NCBI GenBank assembly: GCA_002162675.1
Contig: MAAE01000052.1
Span: 1-64,000 of the forward strand
From: Colwellia sp. 39_35_sub15_T18
GTDB lineage: Bacteria > Pseudomonadota > Gammaproteobacteria > Enterobacterales > Alteromonadaceae
Direction: 5' to 3'
DNA: 64,000 bases
Shown here: positions 39,887 to 49,898 of the stretch, one piece after another
Numbering within the stretch: position 1 is the stretch's first letter
Layout: each line of letters begins with the position of its first letter
Notes under the pieces: model-generated
The model's input: only the letters and a program-made list of their open reading frames with translations
Told to the model about the DNA's origin: nothing
Database searches by the model: none
Made by a program: the position numbers and the translations under genes

Positions 39887-42800
39887 TTATTGAGCGCGAA
39901 CAAGTTCCTGCCTACGATCCAACTGCAGTAAGCTAGGTAAAAAGATTAAGGTGAATATTGTACTAACACTCATACCACCGACAATCACGGCAGCAATACC
40001 TCGATAAAGCTCAGCCCCCGCGCCCGGCACTAATAATAAAGGTAACATACCGCAGATACTGGTTAAGGTACTCATTAAAATGGGTCTTAACCTTAACCTT
40101 ACCGCTTGTTCAACAGCGTCATGGCGAGACAAACCTTCTTTCTCACCTTGTCTTGTTTGGTACACTAATAAAATAGCATTATTAACCACAAGTCCCAGCA
40201 GAATGATAAAGCCTATCATGGTCAATAAGTCTAAAGGCTGAAATATCACTAGATTAGTTAGCTGCAAAAAGCCAATGCCACCAATAGTGGCAAGCGGAAT
40301 AGTTAATACCACCAGCAAACTGTCTTTAAACGATTGAAATAAGGCCGCCATTAATAAAAAAAGGATAATCAACGCCAACATGAAGCTTTGGCTCATGCTA
40401 GTTAATGCTTCGGTTAATGCTTCAGCACTACCGCGATAATTCACCGTGGCAAGACCACCGCCTTCACCGATAACATCAGCAGATAAAACCGCCATAATAG
40501 CAGGCTCGGCTTGTATTTTTATTTGTGCTATTGCCTCTTCTAAACTTAAGTCATCGGGTGGGGTAACTCGCAAGGTTATAGTACGTTGTCTGTTGACTCG
40601 CCTAATTGAGCTTGGTCCTGCCGTGCGAACAATTTCAACGAGTTCGCCTACGGGTTGAACACCTGCATTAGGGGTATATAAAGGAATAGCGGCTAATTCT
40701 TCTGGCGACTGCCAATCGGTGCTGCGAAGAAATACATCTAAACGTTTTTGACCATTGAAGAAATCACCAACATACAAACCTGTACCAAGCGAACGGGAAA
40801 TAGCCGCAACTTCTGAACGATTCCAACCCGCTTCAGCCATGCGCCTTTCATTAGGGATCATACGTAGTTCAGGTTCCGCTAATGTTAAGCCCGGTGAAGG
40901 TTGAATTTGCGCACCAGCCAATGTTTGGCTAATAGTGTCATAGCCCACTTGAGCGGCTTTTAATAAAGTGTCGACATCATTACCTTGAATATCGACATCA
41001 ATTCTTCTACCGCCACCAAGGCTTTGAAATATTTGCGACTGTGAAGCAAATGCCATAGTGTCAGGGAAACCTTGCAGAAATTCAGTATTGATCACCTCAA
41101 TTATTTTACCAATATCATTAGCATCTTGCGCATGGCCGCCCATAAAACCAAAACTACCAAAAAAACCCATCCAAGTGTGGGCGATTTTAGGCTCTTTTTC
41201 GCCGGTTAAATAAGGGGTTATACGACGGTTTATTTCATCACTCATTTCAAAGCGTGCTGCAGGGTAACTTAACCCTGGCGGTGGTAAAATAAAGGCTTGA
41301 AATTGGTTTTGATTGCCTTTGGGTAAATAGTCTATCTTAGGAAACAACAACCAACTACCGCCGAAAGACAGTAACATTAGGCCAAAGATCCAAGCATAAC
41401 GTTTAGCTGGCGTGCTGGTAATTCGCATAATACCTTGAGTGATATTACGCCACCAATGGGCATGCGGGTCTTTTTCGTTAACCTCGGCTAATAATTTTCG
41501 AGCTGCGGTCGGTAAAACGGTGACCGCAATAATTAATGACGCGACTATAGCCACCGCAATAGTAATGGCTAAATCAGCAAATAACTGCCCAGAAACGGCT
41601 TCTAAAAAAGCAATAGGTAAGAAAATAGCCACTGTGGTAACCGTTGAAGCGATCAACGCGCCCCAAACTTGCGTCGCCCCTTGTAGTGAGGCCGTTTCTG
41701 GCGCTTCACCTTTTTCCCGTAATCGAACAATATTTTCTAACACCACAATGGCGGCATCTAACACCATACCCACCGCAAACGCCAACCCCGCCATAGAAAT
41801 AATATTCAAGGTTCGATCAGCAACATACATAACAATAAGCGTAACCACTAATGAAATAGGAATAGATAACGCAACAATTAGCGTTGCCCTAAATTTACGT
41901 AAAAACCACCATAAAACGATGATTGCTAGGCCGACGCCCATGAGCAAATTATTTCTCACCAAAGCCATTGAACGATTAATGTAGATGGTTTCATCAGACA
42001 TTTGGATCATTTGCAAGCCAACACGTTTTAATGGCCCGTTATTAAGCTCACTCATTGCCGCTTGTAAATCGTCCATCACTTGAATAACATTGACCCCTTG
42101 CTCTGCCTGCGCATTCATCGCTATAGCAGGTTCACCATCAAGGGTTAATATACCCGTTCTGTCTTGTAGAGTTTGTTCAACAGTGGCAACATCACGCAAT
42201 AAAATAGGTTGCCCGTCACGCCAATCTAGCACCATTGCGCCTAACTGTTGTGCGCCATATTTGCCCGAAAACCTTAAGGTATATTTTCTGCGCCCTACTT
42301 CATTAAAGCCACCCGAGGTATCGCTATTATTTGCTAAAGTAGTCGCAAGATCAGGAATATTTAATCCTAAAGCTGCGGCTTTGTAGGGATCAAAGGTAAC
42401 TCTTAATTCAGACAACAAACCACCAAAAACATTGGTTTTTGAAATACCTGCGACACGCTCTATGCGAGTTTGAATTACCTCTTCAACATAATCTTGATAG
42501 CTAACAATATCCCGTTTATTGTCAACTAAAGGTTTTAAAGCAAACCAAGCAATGGCATCAAAGGTGCTATCGCCACCAACAGAAATAACAGGCTCAGTTG
42601 CATCCGCAGGATAATTAGGCACTTGATTTAAAGCGCTCATTACATCAATTAAAGCACGCTCTAAATTTATCCCTGATTTATAACGTAAGGTAATATTACC
42701 GCTGCCTTGATTAGAGCTAGAAGTCAATAAATCTAAACCTTGCAAGCCCTTCAATACATCTTCTTGTCGTTCAATAATTTCAGCTTCCATTTCTTCAGGA

Positions 42801-42964
42801 GCAGCAGAGCGCCAACCTGTAGAAATACTAATTTCAGGCTTACTGATATCTGGGGTTAATTGCACCGGCAACTTAAACAAACTAATAGCGCCAAATAACG
42901 CCACCAATAACACAGCAACAATAACCGCCGTTGGATTTTTAAGCGCTGACGACGTTAAACTCAT
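39887..42964 (-). CDS. RND efflux permease (AcrB/HAE-1-like)
   Basis: A 1025-residue inner-membrane proton-driven pump of the RND superfamily: an N-terminal span VAVLLVALFGAISLFKL, a periplasmic porter domain (about 40-330), a second porter domain (about 560-850) and twelve membrane spans in all. In TM4 the pattern is GMVLDAAIVVLEN: a single Asp where AcrB has two, so proton coupling may differ. Its ATG overlaps the stop of the adaptor gene by one base. There is no outer-membrane TolC-type gene here. Sited between tsaD and plsY, it interrupts a gene order that is contiguous in E. coli. Confidence 0.92.
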   Translation of the reverse strand: MSLTSSALKNPTAVIVAVLLVALFGAISLFKLPVQLTPDISKPEISISTGWRSAAPEEMEAEIIERQEDVLKGLQGLDLLTSSSNQGSGNITLRYKSGINLERALIDVMSALNQVPNYPADATEPVISVGGDSTFDAIAWFALKPLVDNKRDIVSYQDYVEEVIQTRIERVAGISKTNVFGGLLSELRVTFDPYKAAALGLNIPDLATTLANNSDTSGGFNEVGRRKYTLRFSGKYGAQQLGAMVLDWRDGQPILLRDVATVEQTLQDRTGILTLDGEPAIAMNAQAEQGVNVIQVMDDLQAAMSELNNGPLKRVGLQMIQMSDETIYINRSMALVRNNLLMGVGLAIIVLWWFLRKFRATLIVALSIPISLVVTLIVMYVADRTLNIISMAGLAFAVGMVLDAAIVVLENIVRLREKGEAPETASLQGATQVWGALIASTVTTVAIFLPIAFLEAVSGQLFADLAITIAVAIVASLIIAVTVLPTAARKLLAEVNEKDPHAHWWRNITQGIMRITSTPAKRYAWIFGLMLLSFGGSWLLFPKIDYLPKGNQNQFQAFILPPPGLSYPAARFEMSDEINRRITPYLTGEKEPKIAHTWMGFFGSFGFMGGHAQDANDIGKIIEVINTEFLQGFPDTMAFASQSQIFQSLGGGRRIDVDIQGNDVDTLLKAAQVGYDTISQTLAGAQIQPSPGLTLAEPELRMIPNERRMAEAGWNRSEVAAISRSLGTGLYVGDFFNGQKRLDVFLRSTDWQSPEELAAIPLYTPNAGVQPVGELVEIVRTAGPSSIRRVNRQRTITLRVTPPDDLSLEEAIAQIKIQAEPAIMAVLSADVIGEGGGLATVNYRGSAEALTEALTSMSQSFMLALIILFLLMAALFQSFKDSLLVVLTIPLATIGGIGFLQLTNLVIFQPLDLLTMIGFIILLGLVVNNAILLVYQTRQGEKEGLSRHDAVEQAVRLRLRPILMSTLTSICGMLPLLLVPGAGAELYRGIAAVIVGGMSVSTIFTLIFLPSLLQLDRRQELVRAQ

Positions 42965-44139
42965 TACTGGCTCCCTTTGCCATTTTGCTTACTGACGGCA
43001 ATGCTGTCGGCGGCTTTGCCATCCGCATCTTTATTGTCCTGCTCTATACCACCAGAGATCAGTTTATGATTGTTATTTTTAATGACCACACTTTGACCGC
43101 TTTGTAAGCGCTCTGCGCCACGAATTATAATTAAATCACCGTCACTAATTTCAGTGGTAGATGAGGTACTTGAAATAGCCACTAAATCATCCATGCCAAT
43201 ACCTACGTCAACCGGTATTTGCTCAGCAATAACGCCTTTATCGGTTTTATTGACGCGAAAAACACTAACGCCATCACGACGCAATACTAGCGCATCACGA
43301 GGCACAGCTAATGCCATAGCACTAAGACCATTGGCCACTTTTGCCTTAATATTTAAACCAATAGGCCAGTCAAATGTTGACATATCTAAGCGCACTTCCA
43401 TTAAATGAGAACGAGCGTTAGCAACTGGCACTAAAGCTTTAATGTTGGCACTGCCGCTGCCCAAGGGAGATTCAACCACTAACTGTTTGGCTTGTTTTAA
43501 AAATTGATAAGCAACAATAGGCGCAAACACTGTGGCTTCACGGTTTGCTGTTTCAACCAAACGTACAATAGCGCTGCCGTTATCAACATATTCGCCTAAG
43601 CTAGCAATACGCTGTGCGATAATGCCAGCAAAGGGCGCTTTTAATTGCGTGTAAGCTAGATCTTGCTCCGTTCTAGCCAACCTTGCTTGCGCCGCAATAA
43701 CATCACCTTTAGCAATATCTCGCTCCGAAATAGCTTTATCTAATTCTGTGGCAGGAGACAGGTTTTGCTTAACCAATAGTGTCTTACGGGTAACTTCAGA
43801 CTCTAAAAAACGCAAACTTGCGCGACTATTGAGTACATTAGCTTGCTCTTCTTTAAATAAAATCTTCAGCTGTTTATCGTCAATACCAGCAATAACATCG
43901 CCTTTATTCACTCTGGCGCCAATGGCAGATAAACTGATTAACCGACCAGAAATTTCTGCCGCGATATCGGCATCATTTTGACTAACCACAGTACCCGACA
44001 CCCAAACTACCGGAGCTAACGAGGTTATTTTGGCGCTAATAACATTAACATTAGCTGGCGGAAACTGTTGCGCCGATACGGCCAGAGTAAAAGAAAAGCT
44101 CAACACAGACATAAAAAGAAGTTTGATTACTTTGTTCAT
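42964..44139 (-). CDS. RND periplasmic adaptor (membrane fusion protein)
   Basis: A 391-residue adaptor with a signal peptide (res 1-23, ending SAQQ). The lipoyl/barrel-sandwich halves are VVWVSGTVVSQNDADIAAEI and LKAPFAGIIAQRIASLGEYV. A helical hairpin (res 80-160, KEEQANVLNSRASLRFLESE) and a beta-barrel plus membrane-proximal domain follow. The tail (res 355-391) is Lys/Asp-rich and probably flexible. First gene of the pump operon (TAATG coupling to the permease). It would link the permease to an outer-membrane channel encoded elsewhere. Confidence 0.9.
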   Translation of the reverse strand: MNKVIKLLFMSVLSFSFTLAVSAQQFPPANVNVISAKITSLAPVVWVSGTVVSQNDADIAAEISGRLISLSAIGARVNKGDVIAGIDDKQLKILFKEEQANVLNSRASLRFLESEVTRKTLLVKQNLSPATELDKAISERDIAKGDVIAAQARLARTEQDLAYTQLKAPFAGIIAQRIASLGEYVDNGSAIVRLVETANREATVFAPIVAYQFLKQAKQLVVESPLGSGSANIKALVPVANARSHLMEVRLDMSTFDWPIGLNIKAKVANGLSAMALAVPRDALVLRRDGVSVFRVNKTDKGVIAEQIPVDVGIGMDDLVAISSTSSTTEISDGDLIIIRGAERLQSGQSVVIKNNNHKLISGGIEQDNKDADGKAADSIAVSKQNGKGSQ

Positions 44140-44160
44140 AAAATGCCTAAAATAAATACG

Positions 44161-44778
44161 CTATTCATTAAAGTTAATTTTAGTCGATATTTTGCTTTCT
44201 TTGCCTTTAAATAGGCGAATTATATTGTCTTTATGTCTAAATATAATTAAACCGCTCAGCATTAGCGTAGGGTAGACATAGATAGGTTTAAGTAGAAACA
44301 CATAAAATGGTGCCATAAACACCGTCACAATAGCTGCCAAGCTTGAGTATTTTGTTAACTTAGCCACCGCCAGCCAAGTAACTATTAATAAGGTACCTAA
44401 GCCTAGACCTATGGGTAATAATGTCCCCAATGCTGTCGCTACCGCTTTGCCACCTTGAAAATTAAAAAACACTGGATACATGTGCCCTAAACAGGCAAAA
44501 ACACCAATAACCCCCAAATATAAAGGCTCTTGCTCACCAAGATGAGCATATAAGAAATAAGCGCCCCAAACGGGAATTGTACCTTTTAGAATATCAAGCA
44601 ATAACACAGTGCCAGCGGTCAGCTTATTACTCATTCTCAAGACATTAGTTGCACCCGGATTATGAGAGCCAGTCGTTCTAGGATCAGGTAAACCTAATAA
44701 CCTGCATATCAAAATGGCACTAGAAATTGAACCTATTAAATAGGCAGCAACAATCATGGCAAGGGTCAATAGCAGCAT
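44161..44778 (-). CDS. plsY: Glycerol-3-phosphate acyltransferase PlsY
   Basis: A 205-residue membrane enzyme that acylates glycerol 3-phosphate from acyl-phosphate, the first step of phospholipid synthesis. Five hydrophobic spans; conserved loops [20 protein letters not shown] (res 30-49), [15 protein letters not shown] (res 107-121) and [11 protein letters not shown] (res 179-189). Full length. Divergent from folB, the same arrangement as in E. coli (ygiH-folB). Confidence 0.97.
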   Translation of the reverse strand: MLLLTLAMIVAAYLIGSISSAILICRLLGLPDPRTTGSHNPGATNVLRMSNKLTAGTVLLLDILKGTIPVWGAYFLYAHLGEQEPLYLGVIGVFACLGHMYPVFFNFQGGKAVATALGTLLPIGLGLGTLLIVTWLAVAKLTKYSSLAAIVTVFMAPFYVFLLKPIYVYPTLMLSGLIIFRHKDNIIRLFKGKESKISTKINFNE

Positions 44779-44903
44779 GGCAATGAAAAATCATAAAAAA
44801 TTAACATTATTCTTCATTCTATCTTGTTATCTGCTAGTTTTTCTACTGCCACGCAGGTAAACTCGCTTTTTATTTTGTAATAATTGTGATTAACAGGCTG
44901 AAA

Positions 44904-45284
44904 ATGGACAAGGTTTTTATTAAAGGTTTGCATATTCAAACCACCATTGGTTTTTTTCAATGGGAAAAAGAGATAAAGCAGACGCTGGTGATCGACGTAG
45001 CTATGGCTTGGGATACCGCTAAAGCAGCCGTTAATGATGAATTAGCAAAAACCTTAGACTATGCTGAAATTTCAACCGCCATTGAAACCTTTGCCAACAA
45101 TAATCCCGTGGATTTATTGGAAACATTAGCGGAGCGCATGGCGGCATTTTTAATGACGCAATATCATATCCCTTGGTTGCAACTTAAAATAGGTAAACCG
45201 GGTGCGGTTCATAATGCTGACACGGTCGGTGTTGAAATTGAACGTGGTCAGCTTACGCCAATTCAACTTGGTCATGAAAAATAA
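44904..45284 (+). CDS. folB: Dihydroneopterin aldolase FolB
   Basis: A 126-residue folate-pathway aldolase/epimerase that cleaves 7,8-dihydroneopterin. Motifs include IKGLHIQTTIGFFQWEKEIK (res 5-24, with the conserved Gly and Glu), TLDYAEISTAIE (res 52-63), LETLAERMAAF, and KIGKPGAV with the conserved Lys. The ATG at 44904 fits homologues; an upstream start at 44886 would add six residues. It nearly overlaps folK. Confidence 0.97.
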   Translation: MDKVFIKGLHIQTTIGFFQWEKEIKQTLVIDVAMAWDTAKAAVNDELAKTLDYAEISTAIETFANNNPVDLLETLAERMAAFLMTQYHIPWLQLKIGKPGAVHNADTVGVEIERGQLTPIQLGHEK

Positions 45285-45288
45285 AATC

Positions 45289-45786
45289 ATGGCTGAAATA
45301 TACATATCATTAGGCAGCAATGTTGAGCGTAAATATCACATAAAATGTGGCCTTACAGCGCTAGCATACGCTTTTAACTTGCCATTTGACGCACTTAAAC
45401 TCTCATCACTGTTTGAAAGTGACGCGGTTGGTTTCAACGGCAAGCCTTTTTATAACATGGTGGTCGGTTTATCTTGTCAACACAATGTCGAGCAAGTGGC
45501 TATTATGTTGCGTGAGATAGAATTTAGTTATGGCCGTAGCGTTAATGCTAAAAAATTCAGCCCGCGCACGTTAGACCTTGATCTACTCCTCTTTGATGAT
45601 TTAATTACCGAAATCCCGGCGCAATTGCCACGCGATGAAATAGACAAAAATGCTTTTGTACTATGGCCATTAAGTGAAATTGCCCCTACTTTAATACATC
45701 CCTTACTTAATAAAAGTTATCAAGATTTGTGGCAAGATTACGATAAAAAGAGTCAGCAGTTAAGCATTGTGGAAAAATGTTGGTAA
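45289..45786 (+). CDS. folK: Hydroxymethyldihydropterin pyrophosphokinase FolK
   Basis: A 165-residue enzyme that transfers pyrophosphate from ATP to 6-hydroxymethyl-dihydropterin, the step after FolB. Seen: IYISLGSNVERKYHIKCGL (res 4-22), SDAVGFNGKPFYNMVVGL, FSPRTLDLDLLLFDD with the metal-binding Asp pair, and LPRDEIDKNAFVLWPLSEIA. The start may be 45289 (MAEIYIS) or 45274 (MKNKIMAE), the latter overlapping folB. Coexpressed with folB. This is a standalone form, not fused to FolP. Confidence 0.95.
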   Translation: MAEIYISLGSNVERKYHIKCGLTALAYAFNLPFDALKLSSLFESDAVGFNGKPFYNMVVGLSCQHNVEQVAIMLREIEFSYGRSVNAKKFSPRTLDLDLLLFDDLITEIPAQLPRDEIDKNAFVLWPLSEIAPTLIHPLLNKSYQDLWQDYDKKSQQLSIVEKCW

Positions 45787-45902
45787 ACAAAAAGTAGAGT
45801 ACCTTGGCGCTCTCAGTGGTAAAATTTTTAACTGAATAAATGTAATATATCAATGATTAATATTGGACTATCCCTCAACCTACAAGGAGTATAAAAGAGC
45901 AA

Positions 45903-46736
45903 ATGAGTACTTTAGAAATAATTATTTTGGCACTACTGCAAGGCTTAACGGAATTCTTGCCTATTTCCAGCTCTGCTCACTTAATACTGCCCTCACAAAT
46001 TTTAGGTTGGCAAGACCAAGGTTTAGCTTTTGATGTTGCGGTACATGTCGGCACTTTATTAGCGGTAATGCTGTATTTTCGTAAAGAATTAGGCGCTATG
46101 TCGGTCGCTTGGTTGGGCACGGTGAATATTGGCCCAGCTAAAAATAACAGCGATAGCCAAGTAAATTTTGAAGGTAAGTTAGCGTGGTGGATTATTTTTG
46201 CCACCATTCCCGCGGGTTTATTTGGCTTATTGGGTAAAGATTTAATTGAAGAGCATTTACGCTCCGCACTAGTAATTGCGGCAACCACGCTACTGTTTGG
46301 CTTTTTACTCGGTTTTGCCGATGTTAAAGCGGGTCATAGAAACAGCCACAAACCGCTAGAGAAACTTGGCTTTAAAGGAGCAATGTTAATTGGCTTAGCA
46401 CAAGCTGTGGCGTTAATTCCCGGCACTTCTCGCTCAGGCATAACCATGACCATCGGCTTAATGTTAGGTTTGTCTCGTGATAATGCCGCACGCTTTTCTT
46501 TTTTACTGTCAATTCCTGCCATTGCGATGGCTGGCAGTTATTTAACATTAAAGCTAGTATTATCAACCGAAGGTGTTGACTGGCAAGCAATAGGCCTTGG
46601 TAGCTTACTGGCTTTTGTCAGTGCTTATGCTTGTATTCATTACTTTCTTATTCTATTAAATAAAATAGGCATGATGCCTTTTGTTATCTATCGTTTAGTT
46701 TTAGGCGTGGGCTTATTATGGTTTATTCTTGGCTAA
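45903..46736 (+). CDS. uppP: Undecaprenyl-diphosphatase UppP (BacA)
   Basis: A 277-residue integral membrane phosphatase that recycles undecaprenyl diphosphate for peptidoglycan synthesis; high dosage gives bacitracin resistance. Conserved motifs: [20 protein letters not shown] (res 11-30) and [16 protein letters not shown] (about res 169-184). About eight hydrophobic spans. AGGAG precedes the ATG at 45903. It completes the plsY/folB/folK/uppP cluster common to Gammaproteobacteria. Confidence 0.97.
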   Translation: MSTLEIIILALLQGLTEFLPISSSAHLILPSQILGWQDQGLAFDVAVHVGTLLAVMLYFRKELGAMSVAWLGTVNIGPAKNNSDSQVNFEGKLAWWIIFATIPAGLFGLLGKDLIEEHLRSALVIAATTLLFGFLLGFADVKAGHRNSHKPLEKLGFKGAMLIGLAQAVALIPGTSRSGITMTIGLMLGLSRDNAARFSFLLSIPAIAMAGSYLTLKLVLSTEGVDWQAIGLGSLLAFVSAYACIHYFLILLNKIGMMPFVIYRLVLGVGLLWFILG

Positions 46737-46852
46737 AAGAGCTTAGTTACCATAAACTTGTTATAAAATATGAGTTAAAACATTAGTTATAACATTAGTT
46801 ATAAAAAAGTAGTTAAAAAACATTCGTAAAAAAATAAAGTGTGAATTCAAAT

Positions 46853-47695
46853 ATGATTGCAATTACCCTAGAAAACTTTCAACAAGTTGTGTTGGATGAA
46901 TCAAAAAACAAATTAGTGTTAGTGGCATTTTGGGCTGCGCAAATACCTGAAAGTGTTGAGCTAAAAGATAAGTTAGCGGCAAAAGTAGCGCCATTTCCCG
47001 AACAAATGCTAATGGCGACGGTTGATTGTCAAACCGAACAACAAATTGCCCAGCAATTTGGCATTCAAGGCTTGCCTACAGCAATACTCGTTAAAGATGG
47101 ACAACCCCTTGATGGTCTATCAGGTCCGCAAACGGATGAAACGATTGCCACCTTTTTGGATAAACATCTACCCAAGCAAGAAGACTTATTACTCGCACAA
47201 GCACAAAATTTGTTCACCGAAAGCAATTTCAATGAGGCGTTAAAGGTAATAAGCCAAGCGTATCAAATTAATAATGAACGTGCCGACATCAAGCTACTAC
47301 TCGCCGATATCAACATTCAGCTCGGTAAGACTGAGGATGCGCAAACATTGCTTGATGGCATCATGATGGTCGATCAAGGCAGTTACTACCAAGCATTATT
47401 GGCAAAATTAGAATTGGCTAGCCAAGCGGCGAACTCGCCCGAGATCCAAGCATTAGAAGCACAATTGACCACTAAACCTGATGATATTGAACTTAAACAC
47501 CAGCTTGCGGCACAATATAGCCAAGTGAATCGTCATGAAGATGCCTTGCTATTATTATTTAGATTAATGCAGGCAGGCGATACAGAAACTAAAGAGGCGA
47601 GCAAAACATTGTTTTTAGATGTATTAAAGTCATTACCTGACGGTGATGCCATAGCGACAAAGTACCGCCGTAAATTATATACGCTAATGTATTAG
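46853..47695 (+). CDS. CnoX-like thioredoxin-fold co-chaperone with TPR tail
   Basis: A 280-residue (from ATG 46853) YbbN/CnoX-type protein. The thioredoxin domain has VLVAFWAAQIPESVELKDKL, in which the redox CxxC is replaced by AQIP, so it is not an oxidoreductase by that site; FGIQGLPTAILVKDGQPL retains the cis-Pro loop. The C-terminal half has tetratricopeptide-like helices (EALKVISQAYQINNERADIK, ALLLLFRLMQAGDTETKE). In E. coli CnoX protects substrates and passes them to GroEL. A GTG at 46841 is an alternative start. Confidence 0.85.
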   Translation: MIAITLENFQQVVLDESKNKLVLVAFWAAQIPESVELKDKLAAKVAPFPEQMLMATVDCQTEQQIAQQFGIQGLPTAILVKDGQPLDGLSGPQTDETIATFLDKHLPKQEDLLLAQAQNLFTESNFNEALKVISQAYQINNERADIKLLLADINIQLGKTEDAQTLLDGIMMVDQGSYYQALLAKLELASQAANSPEIQALEAQLTTKPDDIELKHQLAAQYSQVNRHEDALLLLFRLMQAGDTETKEASKTLFLDVLKSLPDGDAIATKYRRKLYTLMY

Positions 47696-47709
47696 TTTCG
47701 AGAAAGCAA

Positions 47710-47759
47710 AGTTTCGAGTTGCGAAGAAAATAGAGATAAGCACTTCGTTACTCGAAACT
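47710..47759. terminator. Hairpin after the CnoX-like gene
   Basis: AGTTTCGAGT (47710-47719) pairs exactly with ACTCGAAACT (47750-47759), and CGAAG with CTTCG further in. It lies between convergent genes. There is no clean T-run, so it may be a repeat-type palindrome rather than a factor-independent terminator. Confidence 0.5.
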
Positions 47760-47770
47760 CGCAACTGCTG

Positions 47771-47957
47771 TTATGGTAAATGCTCACTGGCTAGGTAATC
47801 ATTATGTTGATTTGGGCATTTCTTATGGCAAATGCTCACTGGCTAGGTAATCATTATGTTGATTTGGGCATTTCTTATGGCAAATGCTCACTGGCTAGGT
47901 AATCATTATGTTGATTTGGGCATTTCTTATGGCAAATGCTCACTGGCCAAATAATCA
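47771..47957 (+). repeat. Three 52-bp tandem repeats derived from the 3' end of zapE
   Basis: Units at 47771-47822, 47823-47874 and 47875-47926 are nearly identical (one difference, TGGTAAA vs TGGCAAA). A partial fourth unit, 47927-47957, is the end of zapE itself. Each unit repeats the codons for the last residues of ZapE (DYLASEHLP and stop) with a 20-bp linker. It is a recent tandem duplication, outside the reading frame because the zapE stop at 47927 precedes the extra copies. Confidence 0.92.
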
Positions 47958-49042
47958 TGCGACTGCATTTCTTGTAGTCGACTTAAGCAGCGTTTAAATT
48001 CAAAGGCTAAATTGCCACCACTATATAAATCTTCAAGAGCGGTTTCAGCTGAAATAATCAATTTGACATTACGCTCATAAAACTCATCAACCAAGGCAAT
48101 AAAACGTCTGGTGCTGTCGTCACTTTCGCGCCCCATTTGTTTTACATTAGCCATTAATACTGTGTGATATAACTGGCTAATTTCCATATAGTCACCTTGG
48201 CTACGGGCACTTTCACAAAGCACTGAAAAGTCGAAATAAACAACACCATCAGAAACAGAAACAGTTGCTAACTGTCGGTTATTAATTTCAATATCAACCC
48301 CCTCTTTACCTACCTCACAAGAAAGCTGCTTGAAATAATGATGTAAGTTATCATTCGCTTGTTGATCTAATGGGTAATGATAAATTTCAGCTTGCTCTAA
48401 GGTACGTAAACGATAATCAACACCACTATCAACATTGACAATGTCGGTGTGTTCATTAATCAATTTTATTGCCGGTAAAAAACGCTCTCGTTGTAAACCA
48501 TTGCGATAGAGTTCATCGGGAATAATATTTGAAGTTGCCACTAAAGTGACATTGCGGGCGAATAATTCTTCAAATAAAGCCCCTAAAATCATGGCATCGG
48601 TAATATCAGAGACAAAAAATTCATCAAAGCAAATAATACGGGTTTCTTGCGCAAACTTTTTAGCAATAATTTTTAAGGGATCAGACTGACCAGTTAGCCC
48701 TTTTAGCTCTTGATGTACCCTATGCATAAAGCGATGAAAGTGGACGCGCATTTTATTTTCAAAGGGTAAACAATCATAAAAGGTATCAACTAAATAGGTT
48801 TTCCCTCGGCCCACTCCACCCCAAAAATACAACCCTTTTACTGGTTTTATTTCGGGTTTGGCATAAACCTTTTTCCAGCGATTAAGTACTTTTTTAAAGC
48901 TTGAAACTGCAACGGGCTTAGCTTGCAGGTCTTCATATAACCGTTGCAATTGATTCACCGCGTTTTCTTGTGCCGCATCAAAAAGAAAATCATCTCGTGT
49001 TAAATCTTGCTTATACTTATCAATAGGGGTGAGTTTTATCAT
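47927..49042 (-). CDS. zapE: Cell division protein ZapE (AFG1-like ATPase)
   Basis: A 371-residue AFG1/ZapE ATPase that acts on FtsZ rings. Walker A is FWGGVGRGKTYLVDTFYDCL (about res 68-87), Walker B IICFDEFFVSDITDAMIL, with sensor motifs VATSNIIPDELY and RDRF-like LQRERFLPAI. The ATG at 49042 is preferred to a TTG three bases upstream. The last ten codons lie at the edge of the 52-bp tandem repeats. It is divergent from zapG with a 262-bp gap. Confidence 0.95.
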   Translation of the reverse strand: MIKLTPIDKYKQDLTRDDFLFDAAQENAVNQLQRLYEDLQAKPVAVSSFKKVLNRWKKVYAKPEIKPVKGLYFWGGVGRGKTYLVDTFYDCLPFENKMRVHFHRFMHRVHQELKGLTGQSDPLKIIAKKFAQETRIICFDEFFVSDITDAMILGALFEELFARNVTLVATSNIIPDELYRNGLQRERFLPAIKLINEHTDIVNVDSGVDYRLRTLEQAEIYHYPLDQQANDNLHHYFKQLSCEVGKEGVDIEINNRQLATVSVSDGVVYFDFSVLCESARSQGDYMEISQLYHTVLMANVKQMGRESDDSTRRFIALVDEFYERNVKLIISAETALEDLYSGGNLAFEFKRCLSRLQEMQSHDYLASEHLP

Positions 49043-49304
49043 CAAGGAACCATATTTATTGGGGTATTTTATTTACTATTAGCTAATACCAATCACACAA
49101 ACTAAGTAATCATTTCTACTTGTTAAAATTAATAATTACTACGTATAAAATAGGTTACTTAATTAATGTAACTGGCATAACTGAAAAAGAATTTGCTGAC
49201 AATGTATTTATATAAACACATTGTTTAGGTAATATTGTAAACTATCAAGGCAGTATTTTTTTACTCTTTTTTAATTTTATTTCCAATAAACCTAAGGTAA
49301 CCCT

Positions 49305-49760
49305 ATGACAGTAGTAACTGCATTAATTGTTTTCATTGTCGGCAGCATTGTTGGTTTTTTTACTAATCATTTTGTATCGTCTGCTAACCAAGAGCAACGT
49401 AAACTAGCTGAACAAGTGAATAAAAGCGAGGCCGCATTAGCGCAATATAAATTAGATGTTGCCGACCACTTAGCAAGCTCCGCTAACTTGTTAGATCAAA
49501 TGAATTCAACCTGCCAAACCGCCATGAAGCAAATGGAAGAAAGCACCCAGCTATTACAACGCGCAACAACAAGTGATGTTGACGGCATGCCATTTTTCTC
49601 ACAAGAAACCCAGCAACAACTGGCTCAAACAGCAGGATTAAGACACCCAAAACGCGCTAGCAAAAATGTTGCAACCGCAACAGAAGCACCACTAGACTAT
49701 TCTGGTGAAGCCAGCGGATTATTTGTTGATGAAAAACAGCGAACGTCAAGCGCTGACTAA
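49305..49760 (+). CDS. zapG: ZapG/YhcB family protein (DUF1043)
   Basis: A 151-residue protein with one N-terminal membrane helix (res 1-22, TALIVFIVGSIVGFFTNHFV). A coiled-coil segment follows (res 26-75, NQEQRKLAEQVNKSEAALAQ), then a low-complexity tail including LLQRATTSDVDGMPFFSQ. YhcB/ZapG links envelope growth and division in E. coli and is always found beside zapE and degQ, as here. AAGGTAA precedes the ATG. Confidence 0.92.
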   Translation: MTVVTALIVFIVGSIVGFFTNHFVSSANQEQRKLAEQVNKSEAALAQYKLDVADHLASSANLLDQMNSTCQTAMKQMEESTQLLQRATTSDVDGMPFFSQETQQQLAQTAGLRHPKRASKNVATATEAPLDYSGEASGLFVDEKQRTSSAD

Positions 49761-49898
49761 CCATAAACTAAGCAGCCAGAAATAAAGTGTTACAAATAGC
49801 AAACTCGCCGAGATGAACTAAGTGTGTTTGCTTATGTCTATTTTAGGGTCTGTTTACCAATGTGGTAATATTTTTAAGTTTTAGGAGAATTCTTCCGT

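Noticed and set aside
41439..41984. 181-codon frame antisense to the RND permease
   Set aside because: Composition follows the codon structure of the permease on the other strand; no homology or start signal.
47771..47926. CRISPR array
   Set aside because: The 52-bp units are contiguous without unique spacers and derive from the end of zapE.
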